NCBI GenBank assembly: GCA_944325215.1
Contig: CALUZC010000019.1
Span: forward strand, 1-54,224
Origin: an uncultured Mucispirillum sp.
GTDB taxonomy: Bacteria > Chrysiogenota > Deferribacteres > Deferribacterales > Mucispirillaceae
Length of the DNA stretch: 54,224 nucleotides
Direction: 5' to 3'
Under the pieces are notes generated by a model. That model did not search any database. It saw nothing but the letters and a program-made list of their open reading frames with translations, and was not told the origin of the DNA. Every line of letters starts with the position of its first letter. Position 1 is the first letter of the stretch. Shown piece after piece: positions 46,599-54,224 of the stretch. Both the position numbers and the translations under genes were made by a program.

Positions 46599-47744
46599 TT
46601 ATAAAGCTTTGTTTATATTATCTAATGCATGTTCTAATTCATTAAAATCCTTCTCAGATGTAAAATAGCTAACACTAAACCGTATAGTGCCCGTTGGATA
46701 AGTATTTAAAAACTGATGTGCTAGTGGTGCACAATGCAAACCAGTTCTTACTTGTATATTATATTTATTAAGTAATACTCCTGCACTATCACTACTAATC
46801 CCATCGATTAAGCAAGATACAATACCAACATATTCTAAACTTTCATTATTACCTATTAATTTTATAAACCAATATTTTGATAATAGTTCGACAAGTTTTT
46901 TACGATTATCTTTTTCAACCGTTCTTATATTATTTATGGATACAGTTTCAATCCAGTTTAAAGATGAATATAACCCTGCTATTCCTAAAAGATTTATAGT
47001 TCCTATTTCAAATCTTTCAGGTAATTGATGTGGCATATCTTGGTTTGCAGAATCATAACCTGTTCCACCAAATAAGATAGGTGTTAATTTTAAATCTGGT
47101 TTCATCAAAAACCCAGATATCCCTGTTGGACCGTATAATGTTTTATGTCCAGCAAAAACTACATAATCAAAAATTTCATTATTTAAATTACAATTTACCA
47201 ATCCAGCAGTTTGTGCCATATCAATTAGTGTAATACTATCATATTTTTTTGCTAATGTAAATATTTCTTCTACTGGTAATAGTAAGCCAATCACATTACT
47301 TGCATGACTTACAATTACTAAATCAGGTTTGATAGCATCAAACTGATATTTTATTCGTTCAAAATCAAACGTTAAATCATGATTAATTAATAATTTATGT
47401 ATTTTTATTATATTTTGTTTCTCAAAATTGTATAATATTCTTGTCACAGCATTATGTTCAAAAGGAGAAATATAAATATTATAAACACCTGATTTTATAA
47501 TTCCTTGAATTATTATATTTAGAGCCATAGTCGCTGATGATTGAAATATTACTTCTTTTGCATCACATTGTAGCAACATCTTAATTTGATTCCTAGTTTC
47601 TTGAACAATAGTTTCTGCATTTTTAGATACCAAGGAATCTTCACGTCCAATACTAACTCCGTTATAACGATAATATGAAATCATAGCATCATATAATTCG
47701 GCTGGTTTTGGATAAGTTGTTGCTGCATTATTAAAATAAGCCAT
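46599..47744 (-). CDS. sspA: Cysteine desulfurase, SspA/DndA-type
   Basis: A 381-residue class V aminotransferase using pyridoxal phosphate. It takes sulfur from cysteine as a persulfide for DNA phosphorothioation. The PLP lysine is in FAGHKTLYGPTG (about 200), the Asp/Gln pair in LIDMAQTAG, and the catalytic Cys in RTGLHCAPLAH (about 336), the short-loop SufS/CsdA type. GAGGAA precedes the ATG. It begins nine bases after the SspC gene, downstream of SspD-B-C, an order that in my reading completes an Ssp modification operon. Confusion with a housekeeping Suf enzyme is unlikely given the context. Confidence 0.88.
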   Translation of the reverse strand: MAYFNNAATTYPKPAELYDAMISYYRYNGVSIGREDSLVSKNAETIVQETRNQIKMLLQCDAKEVIFQSSATMALNIIIQGIIKSGVYNIYISPFEHNAVTRILYNFEKQNIIKIHKLLINHDLTFDFERIKYQFDAIKPDLVIVSHASNVIGLLLPVEEIFTLAKKYDSITLIDMAQTAGLVNCNLNNEIFDYVVFAGHKTLYGPTGISGFLMKPDLKLTPILFGGTGYDSANQDMPHQLPERFEIGTINLLGIAGLYSSLNWIETVSINNIRTVEKDNRKKLVELLSKYWFIKLIGNNESLEYVGIVSCLIDGISSDSAGVLLNKYNIQVRTGLHCAPLAHQFLNTYPTGTIRFSVSYFTSEKDFNELEHALDNINKAL

Positions 47745-47753
47745 AAGTTCCTC

Positions 47754-50700
47754 TTACATGCACAGATTTTTTAATATATCCATTAAAATTTGTCTTTTTT
47801 CTTGTTCAGAAATAGAATTTCCCATTGATGCTATATCATCAGTTAACATATTATATAATAAAGTACCACGTTTAGTTCTTTCAATACTATCTAAACGTTT
47901 TGTAATATACTCTCCATTATTACCAATAAAAGAAATCTCGTAACCTGATATTTTTTCGTCTTTCTCAGTATTATTTTTTTCTTCAAATAACTCTGCGGTT
48001 ATTTTATATTGTCTTAATTTATTAATAAATTCGTCTACTGTATGATCACGCCAATCTTCGATTCTTAAATCTGTTATTTGAAATGCTAATCGAGAAATAA
48101 AGGTTTCTTCATCATAAGATATATCCTTAAATATTTTTAAACATTTATCTGTTCCATCATTAAATAATTGTTCAAAAACTCTAGGAGATAATATTTCTAG
48201 CCATTCATGAATTATTGAATATAAAGAATATTTTTGTATGTTATCTAAATGTTGTGGTTGAATAAAAATCTCTTTTAGTTTATATATCAATGAATGCTTG
48301 AAATTATATAAATATTTATCAAAATAATCTTTTGCATTTTCAATATCAATACATAATTCTTTATTTACTTCTTGTCCATAACCAAAGCAGTTAGGTAATT
48401 TATTAAAGAAAAAATCATTACTTCCCATATTTTGTGTTAATAGGCGTAAGAAAGTTGTATATTTTATATCAATATAATTATTATTATAATCCTTCTTAAG
48501 TTGTTTAATATAAGAAGGTAATTCCATATACCATCTTTTCATGCTTGATAAGACATAATCATAAGTATTCAGATTTTTTTCCTGTATTATAATATACTTA
48601 TCAAATATTCCTTCTAAATATTTTATATATTCCTCTTTTTCTGGATTCCAATCTAAATAAGATAAAGTATAATATTCTGGATTAATATTCATCTGGATAA
48701 GTGTATCTGCATTTATTGCTACTTGATTATATCTATCCGATAATACTAAATATTTTTTATAGTTATGAAAAACAGCAGCTAAATAAATTGGGATTAAGCC
48801 TTTTCTCAAACCTATATGATGTTGATGAGAAGTTAATATATAATATAATTCTTTTACATTAGTAGGTCCATTAAGTTTTAAATCTTCAATGAATGTAATA
48901 ATCTTATTGAACATTCCTTTTATATAATTATCACTTACATCAAAATTAATAAATGTATAGCCATTTTCATACTTTAAAACTCCTGTCTTAATAAGAGTGC
49001 TACGCATTATAGATACTTCTTGTCCAACACCTGTTAGTCCTAAATTATATTCTAATTCATTCCTTAATAGTCCAGATACAATTTTATAGCGACTATTGCT
49101 AGCTATAGTAGTTATTTCATTTTTATTGATAGCCTCGTTATTAACTACTGGTGTTAAGGAATACAACTTATTGCAAATATTAGATAATAAATTAGATAAT
49201 TCTGATCTTCTTTTTATTTTTATTTCAAATCCATTATATATATATATTGATTTATAATATTCTGGATGGTTATAATATGAAATATACTGAACCAATACTT
49301 CCCTTAAATCATCATAAATCATATCATATTCATTAAATAATAGATTATCATTAATATATTTATCTTTTAATATAGATATTGCCTTAAATTCAATAGCAAT
49401 ATCATTTATATCAATATATTTTTTTGGTATTATAAACATACACCTTTCTGTATTATTACTAGATAATAACAATTGATTCTTTATATTTTCAATACTTGAT
49501 TGAGATGATGGAATAATAGCATATATAACTCCATCAGAATTTAGTTGCTCACTTTTAATATCCCAATCAATATTTCCAATCGTCTCATGTTCTTCTATAA
49601 ATTGAAAATTAAAAAATCTAGTCATATCTCGTTCAATATTATAAAGTGATGGATATAAGTAAGCATTTGTATTTGCTTCATTAAGAACATCTTTTATTGT
49701 TATTTTGTTTTTTATAGTATCCACAGTATTTATAATTTCGTTTTTGATATCTATTCCAGTAGTTTGTTTTAACTGTAAAAAATTATTACTTCTTTTTAAG
49801 TAAACAACAAATTCTTTTTCTATGAGATTTTTAATTGCTGCATTAATTGCTTCAATATCATAAATCATAGAGTAGATACCAATAATTTCATCTTGAGTTG
49901 GTCGTAATTTTTCAAATTGTTCCAATATATATATTAAAGAAATAGTTTTTATAATCTTTACTTCTAAACTAGATGGATTTAATTTAGATACAATATAGCT
50001 TGTTAACTTATAAATATCATAATAAGTACTACCATAAGATTCTTTTCTTAATAATGATTCAAAATAATCATAAATATAGTCTGGAGTAATCAAATTAAAA
50101 CTTAACTCACTGTTTTGTTCAAGAAAATATGATAAAGTATATTCTCCATTAGATGATAAGAATGTAAATAAGGTTCTCTTATTTTGTGCAACTTTTTCTG
50201 ATAATCGTGGTAATATATAAGTTGATATTGGATGTAATGGATAACATCCATAAAATAATGTATTACTTTCTATTTCCGTAGATTCCAAAAAGATAGGATG
50301 CTTTCTATAATATTCTATAAGATATTGAAATTTATGTTGCTCTTTCGAACAAAATTCCTCCCATATAAAATTATTTTTTTGCATAACTGATGATATTACT
50401 TCGTATGTTTGAGAAAAATTATTATTTAAATGAATATGTAAAAATCTTTCTGATATTCCACGCCAACCATCTACTTTCTGCTTTGGAAGCGAATCTATAT
50501 AGTTTGAAATTTCTTTATGAGAAATAAGCATTATATGTAATTGATTTTCTCCACTTCTATTGCATTTCTCTGCAAAATCCTGTAACATTTTAGTATCACT
50601 TACTGTAGTAGTTGTAATATTAGATTCTAAAAATTTACTAAACTCATCATATACTACATAGATTCCTGCATATCCTTTTCTTTTAATCCCTTGCACAACC

Positions 50701-51371
50701 TTTTCATATAACTCTACTACATCAAATCCTAGAAAAGGATTAAATATACTACCTGCTGTCAAATGAGGATATATTTTTTCAAATAGTTCATAAGCAGTAT
50801 TATTAAAATTGGTTAACTGTTCTTGAAAAAGATTTAATGGATAACCAACTAATTTTTCTAGTTCATTATATGTAGCAGGATAATCATTTTTCCATCTTTC
50901 AATAACTGCAACTGCAGCAAAATAATTTGTTTCTGGCATAATATCTAACAAATCATTTTCAGATAGAGTTCGTTGTAAGGATAAAATAAAAGCTTGTGAT
51001 AAGGAAGTATTGCTTCCAGAAATAATAACTGGTAATAGTTTTTTATTATGAGTATAATAATTATTAAGTAATTCAGATAAAAACAAATTTTCTTTTATTT
51101 TTGGCAGTATTTTATCAAATAATACAATATCTTTTTGCATTAAAAAAGATAAGATCATCAGCATAATATGAGATTTGCCTTTTCCATATGCTCCTATTAA
51201 AATTCTAGCTCTCTCTGTAGATGAATTTTGAGTACTTATCAAAATATCTTCTAATAATTTTAATGATGCATTTGTTGCGATAAAGTTTCTAATTTTATTT
51301 TCATTATTTATATCATAATTAATATTAACAGAATATTGAAAATCTGAGATAATATTTATCATCTTATTCAT
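47754..51371 (-). CDS. sspC: SspC-like large ATPase
   Basis: A 1205-residue P-loop ATPase. Walker A ILIGAYGKGKSHIML is at 58-72 and the Walker-B region YVVYDEFSKFLES near 242-254. The rest is a long helical region without recognised domains. In Ssp systems SspC is the ATPase that couples DNA contact to the sulfur-transfer steps. A BREX BrxC-like protein looks similar in size and P-loop, but the flanking DUF4007 protein, PAPS-reductase-like protein and desulfurase decide for Ssp. Its ATG lies eight bases inside the end of sspB; the end is nine bases before sspA. Confidence 0.83.
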   Translation of the reverse strand: MNKMINIISDFQYSVNINYDINNENKIRNFIATNASLKLLEDILISTQNSSTERARILIGAYGKGKSHIMLMILSFLMQKDIVLFDKILPKIKENLFLSELLNNYYTHNKKLLPVIISGSNTSLSQAFILSLQRTLSENDLLDIMPETNYFAAVAVIERWKNDYPATYNELEKLVGYPLNLFQEQLTNFNNTAYELFEKIYPHLTAGSIFNPFLGFDVVELYEKVVQGIKRKGYAGIYVVYDEFSKFLESNITTTTVSDTKMLQDFAEKCNRSGENQLHIMLISHKEISNYIDSLPKQKVDGWRGISERFLHIHLNNNFSQTYEVISSVMQKNNFIWEEFCSKEQHKFQYLIEYYRKHPIFLESTEIESNTLFYGCYPLHPISTYILPRLSEKVAQNKRTLFTFLSSNGEYTLSYFLEQNSELSFNLITPDYIYDYFESLLRKESYGSTYYDIYKLTSYIVSKLNPSSLEVKIIKTISLIYILEQFEKLRPTQDEIIGIYSMIYDIEAINAAIKNLIEKEFVVYLKRSNNFLQLKQTTGIDIKNEIINTVDTIKNKITIKDVLNEANTNAYLYPSLYNIERDMTRFFNFQFIEEHETIGNIDWDIKSEQLNSDGVIYAIIPSSQSSIENIKNQLLLSSNNTERCMFIIPKKYIDINDIAIEFKAISILKDKYINDNLLFNEYDMIYDDLREVLVQYISYYNHPEYYKSIYIYNGFEIKIKRRSELSNLLSNICNKLYSLTPVVNNEAINKNEITTIASNSRYKIVSGLLRNELEYNLGLTGVGQEVSIMRSTLIKTGVLKYENGYTFINFDVSDNYIKGMFNKIITFIEDLKLNGPTNVKELYYILTSHQHHIGLRKGLIPIYLAAVFHNYKKYLVLSDRYNQVAINADTLIQMNINPEYYTLSYLDWNPEKEEYIKYLEGIFDKYIIIQEKNLNTYDYVLSSMKRWYMELPSYIKQLKKDYNNNYIDIKYTTFLRLLTQNMGSNDFFFNKLPNCFGYGQEVNKELCIDIENAKDYFDKYLYNFKHSLIYKLKEIFIQPQHLDNIQKYSLYSIIHEWLEILSPRVFEQLFNDGTDKCLKIFKDISYDEETFISRLAFQITDLRIEDWRDHTVDEFINKLRQYKITAELFEEKNNTEKDEKISGYEISFIGNNGEYITKRLDSIERTKRGTLLYNMLTDDIASMGNSISEQEKRQILMDILKNLCM

Positions 51372-52272
51372 TGTTTATATCCTTAACAGAGCCAATAGAG
51401 CTATAATATTTTTCAATATAATATTCAAATGTTTTATTTTGATTTAGATGAATCACATCTAAACCTGCTGTTCTAATAATTTTTAATTCTCCATGCTTTT
51501 CAATTTGATATAAAATATCAAGCATTGTTACTGCATCCAAATTAAAGATTTTACCAATATTGCATTTACCAAATAGCAATTCATTTAAATTAATTTCTAT
51601 AGCTCCATTAGCATTATCAGTAATTATTGCCATCATAACCCATGGGTTAAAACTTTTTGCACTTGGTACTACTTTTTTATATATTTTTTTATCTTTATTT
51701 ACGAAATCAATCAGACCTAATTCACTTAAAGGACATTCTAAATTATTTTCTGGAGAATATTTTTGTGAATATAATTTATATTTTGCTAAGTATGTATTTA
51801 TAATACATATAAAATCATCACTTAGAGATCTATATGCTACAGATACATCACTATTTAACATTTTAATATAATTTTCTAAGCCTCTTATAAAATCTTCTTT
51901 AGTAAACTGATTCATAGTAAACTCATTAAAAAAATAATACCATGATGTTGCTTCATCTTTATTTGTTGCCAACTTATATTGAAGTAAATGTAAAGTACCT
52001 AATTCTTCTATATATCTATCATATTTAAAAATATAGTTACCAATAGATGTAAATGTTTGAATCCTTTTACCAGAAGAATTAGTCTCTTGTGTCAATCCAA
52101 CAGCTTGAAGCCAATATCGTAAAGCTTTAACCATATTAGAACCAATTCCTAACACATCCATTGGATTCTCATCTTTATCAACAAATAAATTAGGTTTAGA
52201 TTTTATATATTTCATTCCTTTGTCAAGCCAACCTTTTCTAATAAAGAAAGTATCATGAGCTCTAAATTTCAT
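51364..52272 (-). CDS. sspB: SspB-like DUF4007 protein
   Basis: A 302-residue protein with a DUF4007 beginning: FRAHDTFFIRKGWLDKGMKY, then PMDVLGIGSNMVKALRYWLQ (about 38-57), typical of the domain. In the Ssp pathway, SspB (DUF4007) nicks one strand at the modification sequence to allow sulfur insertion. That role I take from memory of the published system; the catalytic residues cannot be named here. AGGATAAG lies before the ATG. It is 25 bases after SspD and overlaps SspC by eight bases. Confidence 0.88.
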   Translation of the reverse strand: MKFRAHDTFFIRKGWLDKGMKYIKSKPNLFVDKDENPMDVLGIGSNMVKALRYWLQAVGLTQETNSSGKRIQTFTSIGNYIFKYDRYIEELGTLHLLQYKLATNKDEATSWYYFFNEFTMNQFTKEDFIRGLENYIKMLNSDVSVAYRSLSDDFICIINTYLAKYKLYSQKYSPENNLECPLSELGLIDFVNKDKKIYKKVVPSAKSFNPWVMMAIITDNANGAIEINLNELLFGKCNIGKIFNLDAVTMLDILYQIEKHGELKIIRTAGLDVIHLNQNKTFEYYIEKYYSSIGSVKDINNE

Positions 52273-52297
52273 ACTTTATCTTATCCTTATAATTATT

Positions 52298-54013
52298 TTA
52301 TTTTGTTCGTAAATACTTATCCATCATACAACCACCAGATAAATATTTAGATGATACACACATTTTACATTGAATACATTTATTTTCATTTATTTGATAA
52401 CTATCACCTTTTATAGAAATAGCTCCTGCCTGACATAGTGATTCACATTTTAAACATTTTCTACAAGCATTAAATTTTCTAATTTGATAACCAATCATTC
52501 TTTGTAAATTATCATGATCAGAAACATTCATTGTTTTTATTTTTACAGAGTATTCATATCCTTCTTTGCCGAAAGGTTGAATTGAAATAATTGGAACTTT
52601 AGTATGTTTATCAAGAACTATTACTTCATTTAAAAGTTTCTGACCTAAATCATGTGTAATCTCACCAAATGGTGATAACATGCCAATTAAATCATCATTC
52701 ATTTCATGGGTTAATTGATAAATTTTTGCGAATTCTTCTGAAGTACAATTAGAAAATTTTAGTTTAATATCATTAGCAGAACGTAATCCATTACCACCTT
52801 GACGAGCTTTCCACATACCATTATCAACATAATTTTCAGCATCTGGCTTCCCTATTTGTCTTGCAAAATTTATTAAAAAATTTCTCCATTCAGCACTTTG
52901 CTCTGGCATATATATTTTAGATAAAAATTGAGCTCTTATATTGTTATTTGGACAACACCAGCAGCCTACTCTATCATACCCTAATCTATATGCATCATTA
53001 AAATCAATGCCTTCATAAAATATATATAGCCAAATATCAATATCTTTCCAAAAAAATATTGGAGAAGCAACAGTTTGTTGTTGAATTTTAACTGATTCTG
53101 CGTCATCTTCTATTCTATTATATTTGCTCCTGCTTACAGACTCTGCCCTCCTAACCCCATAAAATGTAAGAATACGCTGATTTCTGTATAAACTATTAAT
53201 TACTCTGGTTATAGGTCCTGTTTTAAACATAGAACAACACCATCTCATCATACGAGCAGGGGGACCAATATCTTTGCAAACATCCATAAAATTCTGTTCA
53301 TTATTTCTTGCAATTTGAAAAATTGCATTTAGATGATTTTGTCTGTATCTATTAGCATATTCAATTGTTAATGGAAATTCAAGAGTAGTATCACCAAATA
53401 TATGTACTAAACTAGGATTACTTAAAGCTTTGATTACTAAATCAGCAGTTACAGTGCTATCTTTTCCACCAGAAAAAGATAGAACAATATGCTCCTCCGC
53501 AAAATTTTTAGATGCTTCGTGAATGAATGAATAAGCTTCGTCTTTTAAATAATATAATCTATTTTTATTTGCATCAATAAACTTATATACGTAATGATTA
53601 AAATATTCATATGAATTATTATTTTTGTATTCTTCCAATTGTACAATAAGTTTATCTATATTTGCTTCTTGATATATTTGATTAGACATTACTATAGGCT
53701 TACCTTGAATGTAGTATCTATTATTAGATGCCCATATAGATTCCTTTAAATAAATATGTGGTTCTTTTTTTAATAATAATTCTAGTAATAAACGTTCTTC
53801 TGGAAAAACAGGACGAATATCAGTTGCTAAAAACTTAATATTATGACCACAAATAGGACAAACATTTTTATTTGCTTGATTTAACTCTACAATAATGGGT
53901 ATATTGCATTTATCACACCAAAACACTTCAACAGATACAACTTCATCTGTTTTCTGCTGACAAATAGGACAAATTTCTTCATTCGTTTCTATATTACAAT
54001 TTTTACACCACAT
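52298..54013 (-). CDS. sspD: SspD/DndC-type PAPS-reductase-like sulfur transferase
   Basis: A 571-residue ATP-pyrophosphatase. Two zinc ribbons (CKNC...CPIC and CDKC...CPIC) fill the first 60 residues. The core has the PP-loop LSFSGGKDSTVTADL (about 178-192), RWCCSMFKTGP and GCWCCPNNN cysteines that could bind a cluster. The C-terminal ferredoxin-like domain has CRKCLKCESLCQAGAI and CIQCKMCVSS (two 4Fe-4S sites, about 523-560). Such enzymes activate the DNA phosphate and accept sulfur from the desulfurase. First gene of the operon. No clear Shine-Dalgarno stands before the ATG. A possible promoter (TTGACT 54120-54125, 17 bases, TAAAAC) gives a leader of about 80 bases. Confidence 0.88.
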   Translation of the reverse strand: MWCKNCNIETNEEICPICQQKTDEVVSVEVFWCDKCNIPIIVELNQANKNVCPICGHNIKFLATDIRPVFPEERLLLELLLKKEPHIYLKESIWASNNRYYIQGKPIVMSNQIYQEANIDKLIVQLEEYKNNNSYEYFNHYVYKFIDANKNRLYYLKDEAYSFIHEASKNFAEEHIVLSFSGGKDSTVTADLVIKALSNPSLVHIFGDTTLEFPLTIEYANRYRQNHLNAIFQIARNNEQNFMDVCKDIGPPARMMRWCCSMFKTGPITRVINSLYRNQRILTFYGVRRAESVSRSKYNRIEDDAESVKIQQQTVASPIFFWKDIDIWLYIFYEGIDFNDAYRLGYDRVGCWCCPNNNIRAQFLSKIYMPEQSAEWRNFLINFARQIGKPDAENYVDNGMWKARQGGNGLRSANDIKLKFSNCTSEEFAKIYQLTHEMNDDLIGMLSPFGEITHDLGQKLLNEVIVLDKHTKVPIISIQPFGKEGYEYSVKIKTMNVSDHDNLQRMIGYQIRKFNACRKCLKCESLCQAGAISIKGDSYQINENKCIQCKMCVSSKYLSGGCMMDKYLRTK

Positions 54014-54224
54014 AAATTTATATAAACTAATTTACGCCTTTAATAATTTATCAACTCTTGTTTATGCACATAAAAAGCACACAACATATCTATAAAGTTT
54101 TACTATAAATTATAATATTAGTCAATCTTTTTACACTATAAATATTTTAAAGGTAAATTCTAAAAACGATTGCAACAAATTAAGCAGTCATTAAAGTTCT
54201 CATAAAAAATATCATTAGCCGATT
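54014..54224. other. Upstream region of the phosphorothioation operon
   Basis: No gene seen in the final 211 bases. It is AT-rich and must hold the operon's promoter. No repeat of the tRNA-Ser end is present, so the island's right boundary is not in the window. Confidence 0.6.

Noticed and set aside
47754-51371. BREX system from the BrxC-like large ATPase
   Set aside because: No PglX methyltransferase, PglZ phosphatase or BrxL/BrxB is present; the neighbours are DUF4007, PAPS-reductase-like and desulfurase genes.
8853-54224. CRISPR arrays or IS elements
   Set aside because: No regularly spaced direct repeats and no transposase frames were seen.

Overview
The window looks like a chromosome segment of a low-GC, anaerobic, motile, probably host-associated bacterium. 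The left 8.7 kb is ordinary core sequence: an hrcA-grpE-dnaK heat-shock operon with a CIRCE operator, a chemotaxis receptor, a small DMT-family membrane protein, a DcuA/DcuB-type C4-dicarboxylate antiporter (fumarate respiration) and a small cysteine-rich protein. This combination would fit a Deferribacterota gut bacterium of the Mucispirillum kind, but that is a guess from gene content and base composition only.

At 8762-8852 there is a tRNA-Ser(GCU). A tyrosine integrase follows at once, and from there to the end of the window (about 45 kb) the sequence is a genomic defence island, almost all of it read from the minus strand. No second copy of the tRNA end is visible on the right, so the island probably runs past the window. 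Its left edge carries wreckage of earlier events: short direct and inverted copies of the tRNA end, an orphan RelB-type antitoxin, a broken HigBA-like pair and a scrap of a DUF234 ATPase.

Modules from left to right: (1) 11.86-15.57 kb, a tightly coupled four-gene operon: PIN-nuclease/ankyrin protein, SPASM-type radical SAM enzyme, P-loop kinase-HAD phosphatase fusion and UPRT-like phosphoribosyltransferase. I cannot match it to a described system, and it is the best candidate for something new. (2) 15.74-17.85 kb, a UvrD-like helicase with a NERD-like N-terminus. (3) 17.87-27.31 kb, a type III restriction-modification locus. Its mod gene is interrupted by an 11-base G tract in the OFF frame, a YefM-YoeB toxin-antitoxin pair sits inside the locus, and a DUF4391 protein and a PLD-SNF2 helicase follow. 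(4) 27.42-34.63 kb, a nuclease-STAND/NACHT-like NTPase behind a truncated KAP NTPase, then a CBASS-like pair (CD-NTase plus S-4TM membrane effector) with an XRE-ImmA/IrrE regulator and a partner gene. (5) 34.98-38.52 kb, two archaeal-type AAA ATPases (DUF234 and DUF4143 types) and a Fic protein. (6) 38.65-54.01 kb, a DNA phosphorothioation system: SspD, SspB, SspC and SspA homologues, followed by a likely restriction arm of a sigma-region-4/alpha-CTD-like protein, a PLD-helicase, a small protein, a DndD-like SMC ATPase and a Dnd-associated-protein-4 homologue.

The island thus stacks backbone sulfur modification, switchable base methylation, second-messenger abortive infection, a nuclease-STAND sensor and an uncharacterised biosynthetic-plus-nuclease operon. 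Base and codon use vary between modules. The type III locus and the DUF4143 ATPase are visibly less AT-rich than modules 1, 4 and 6, which suggests separate acquisitions.
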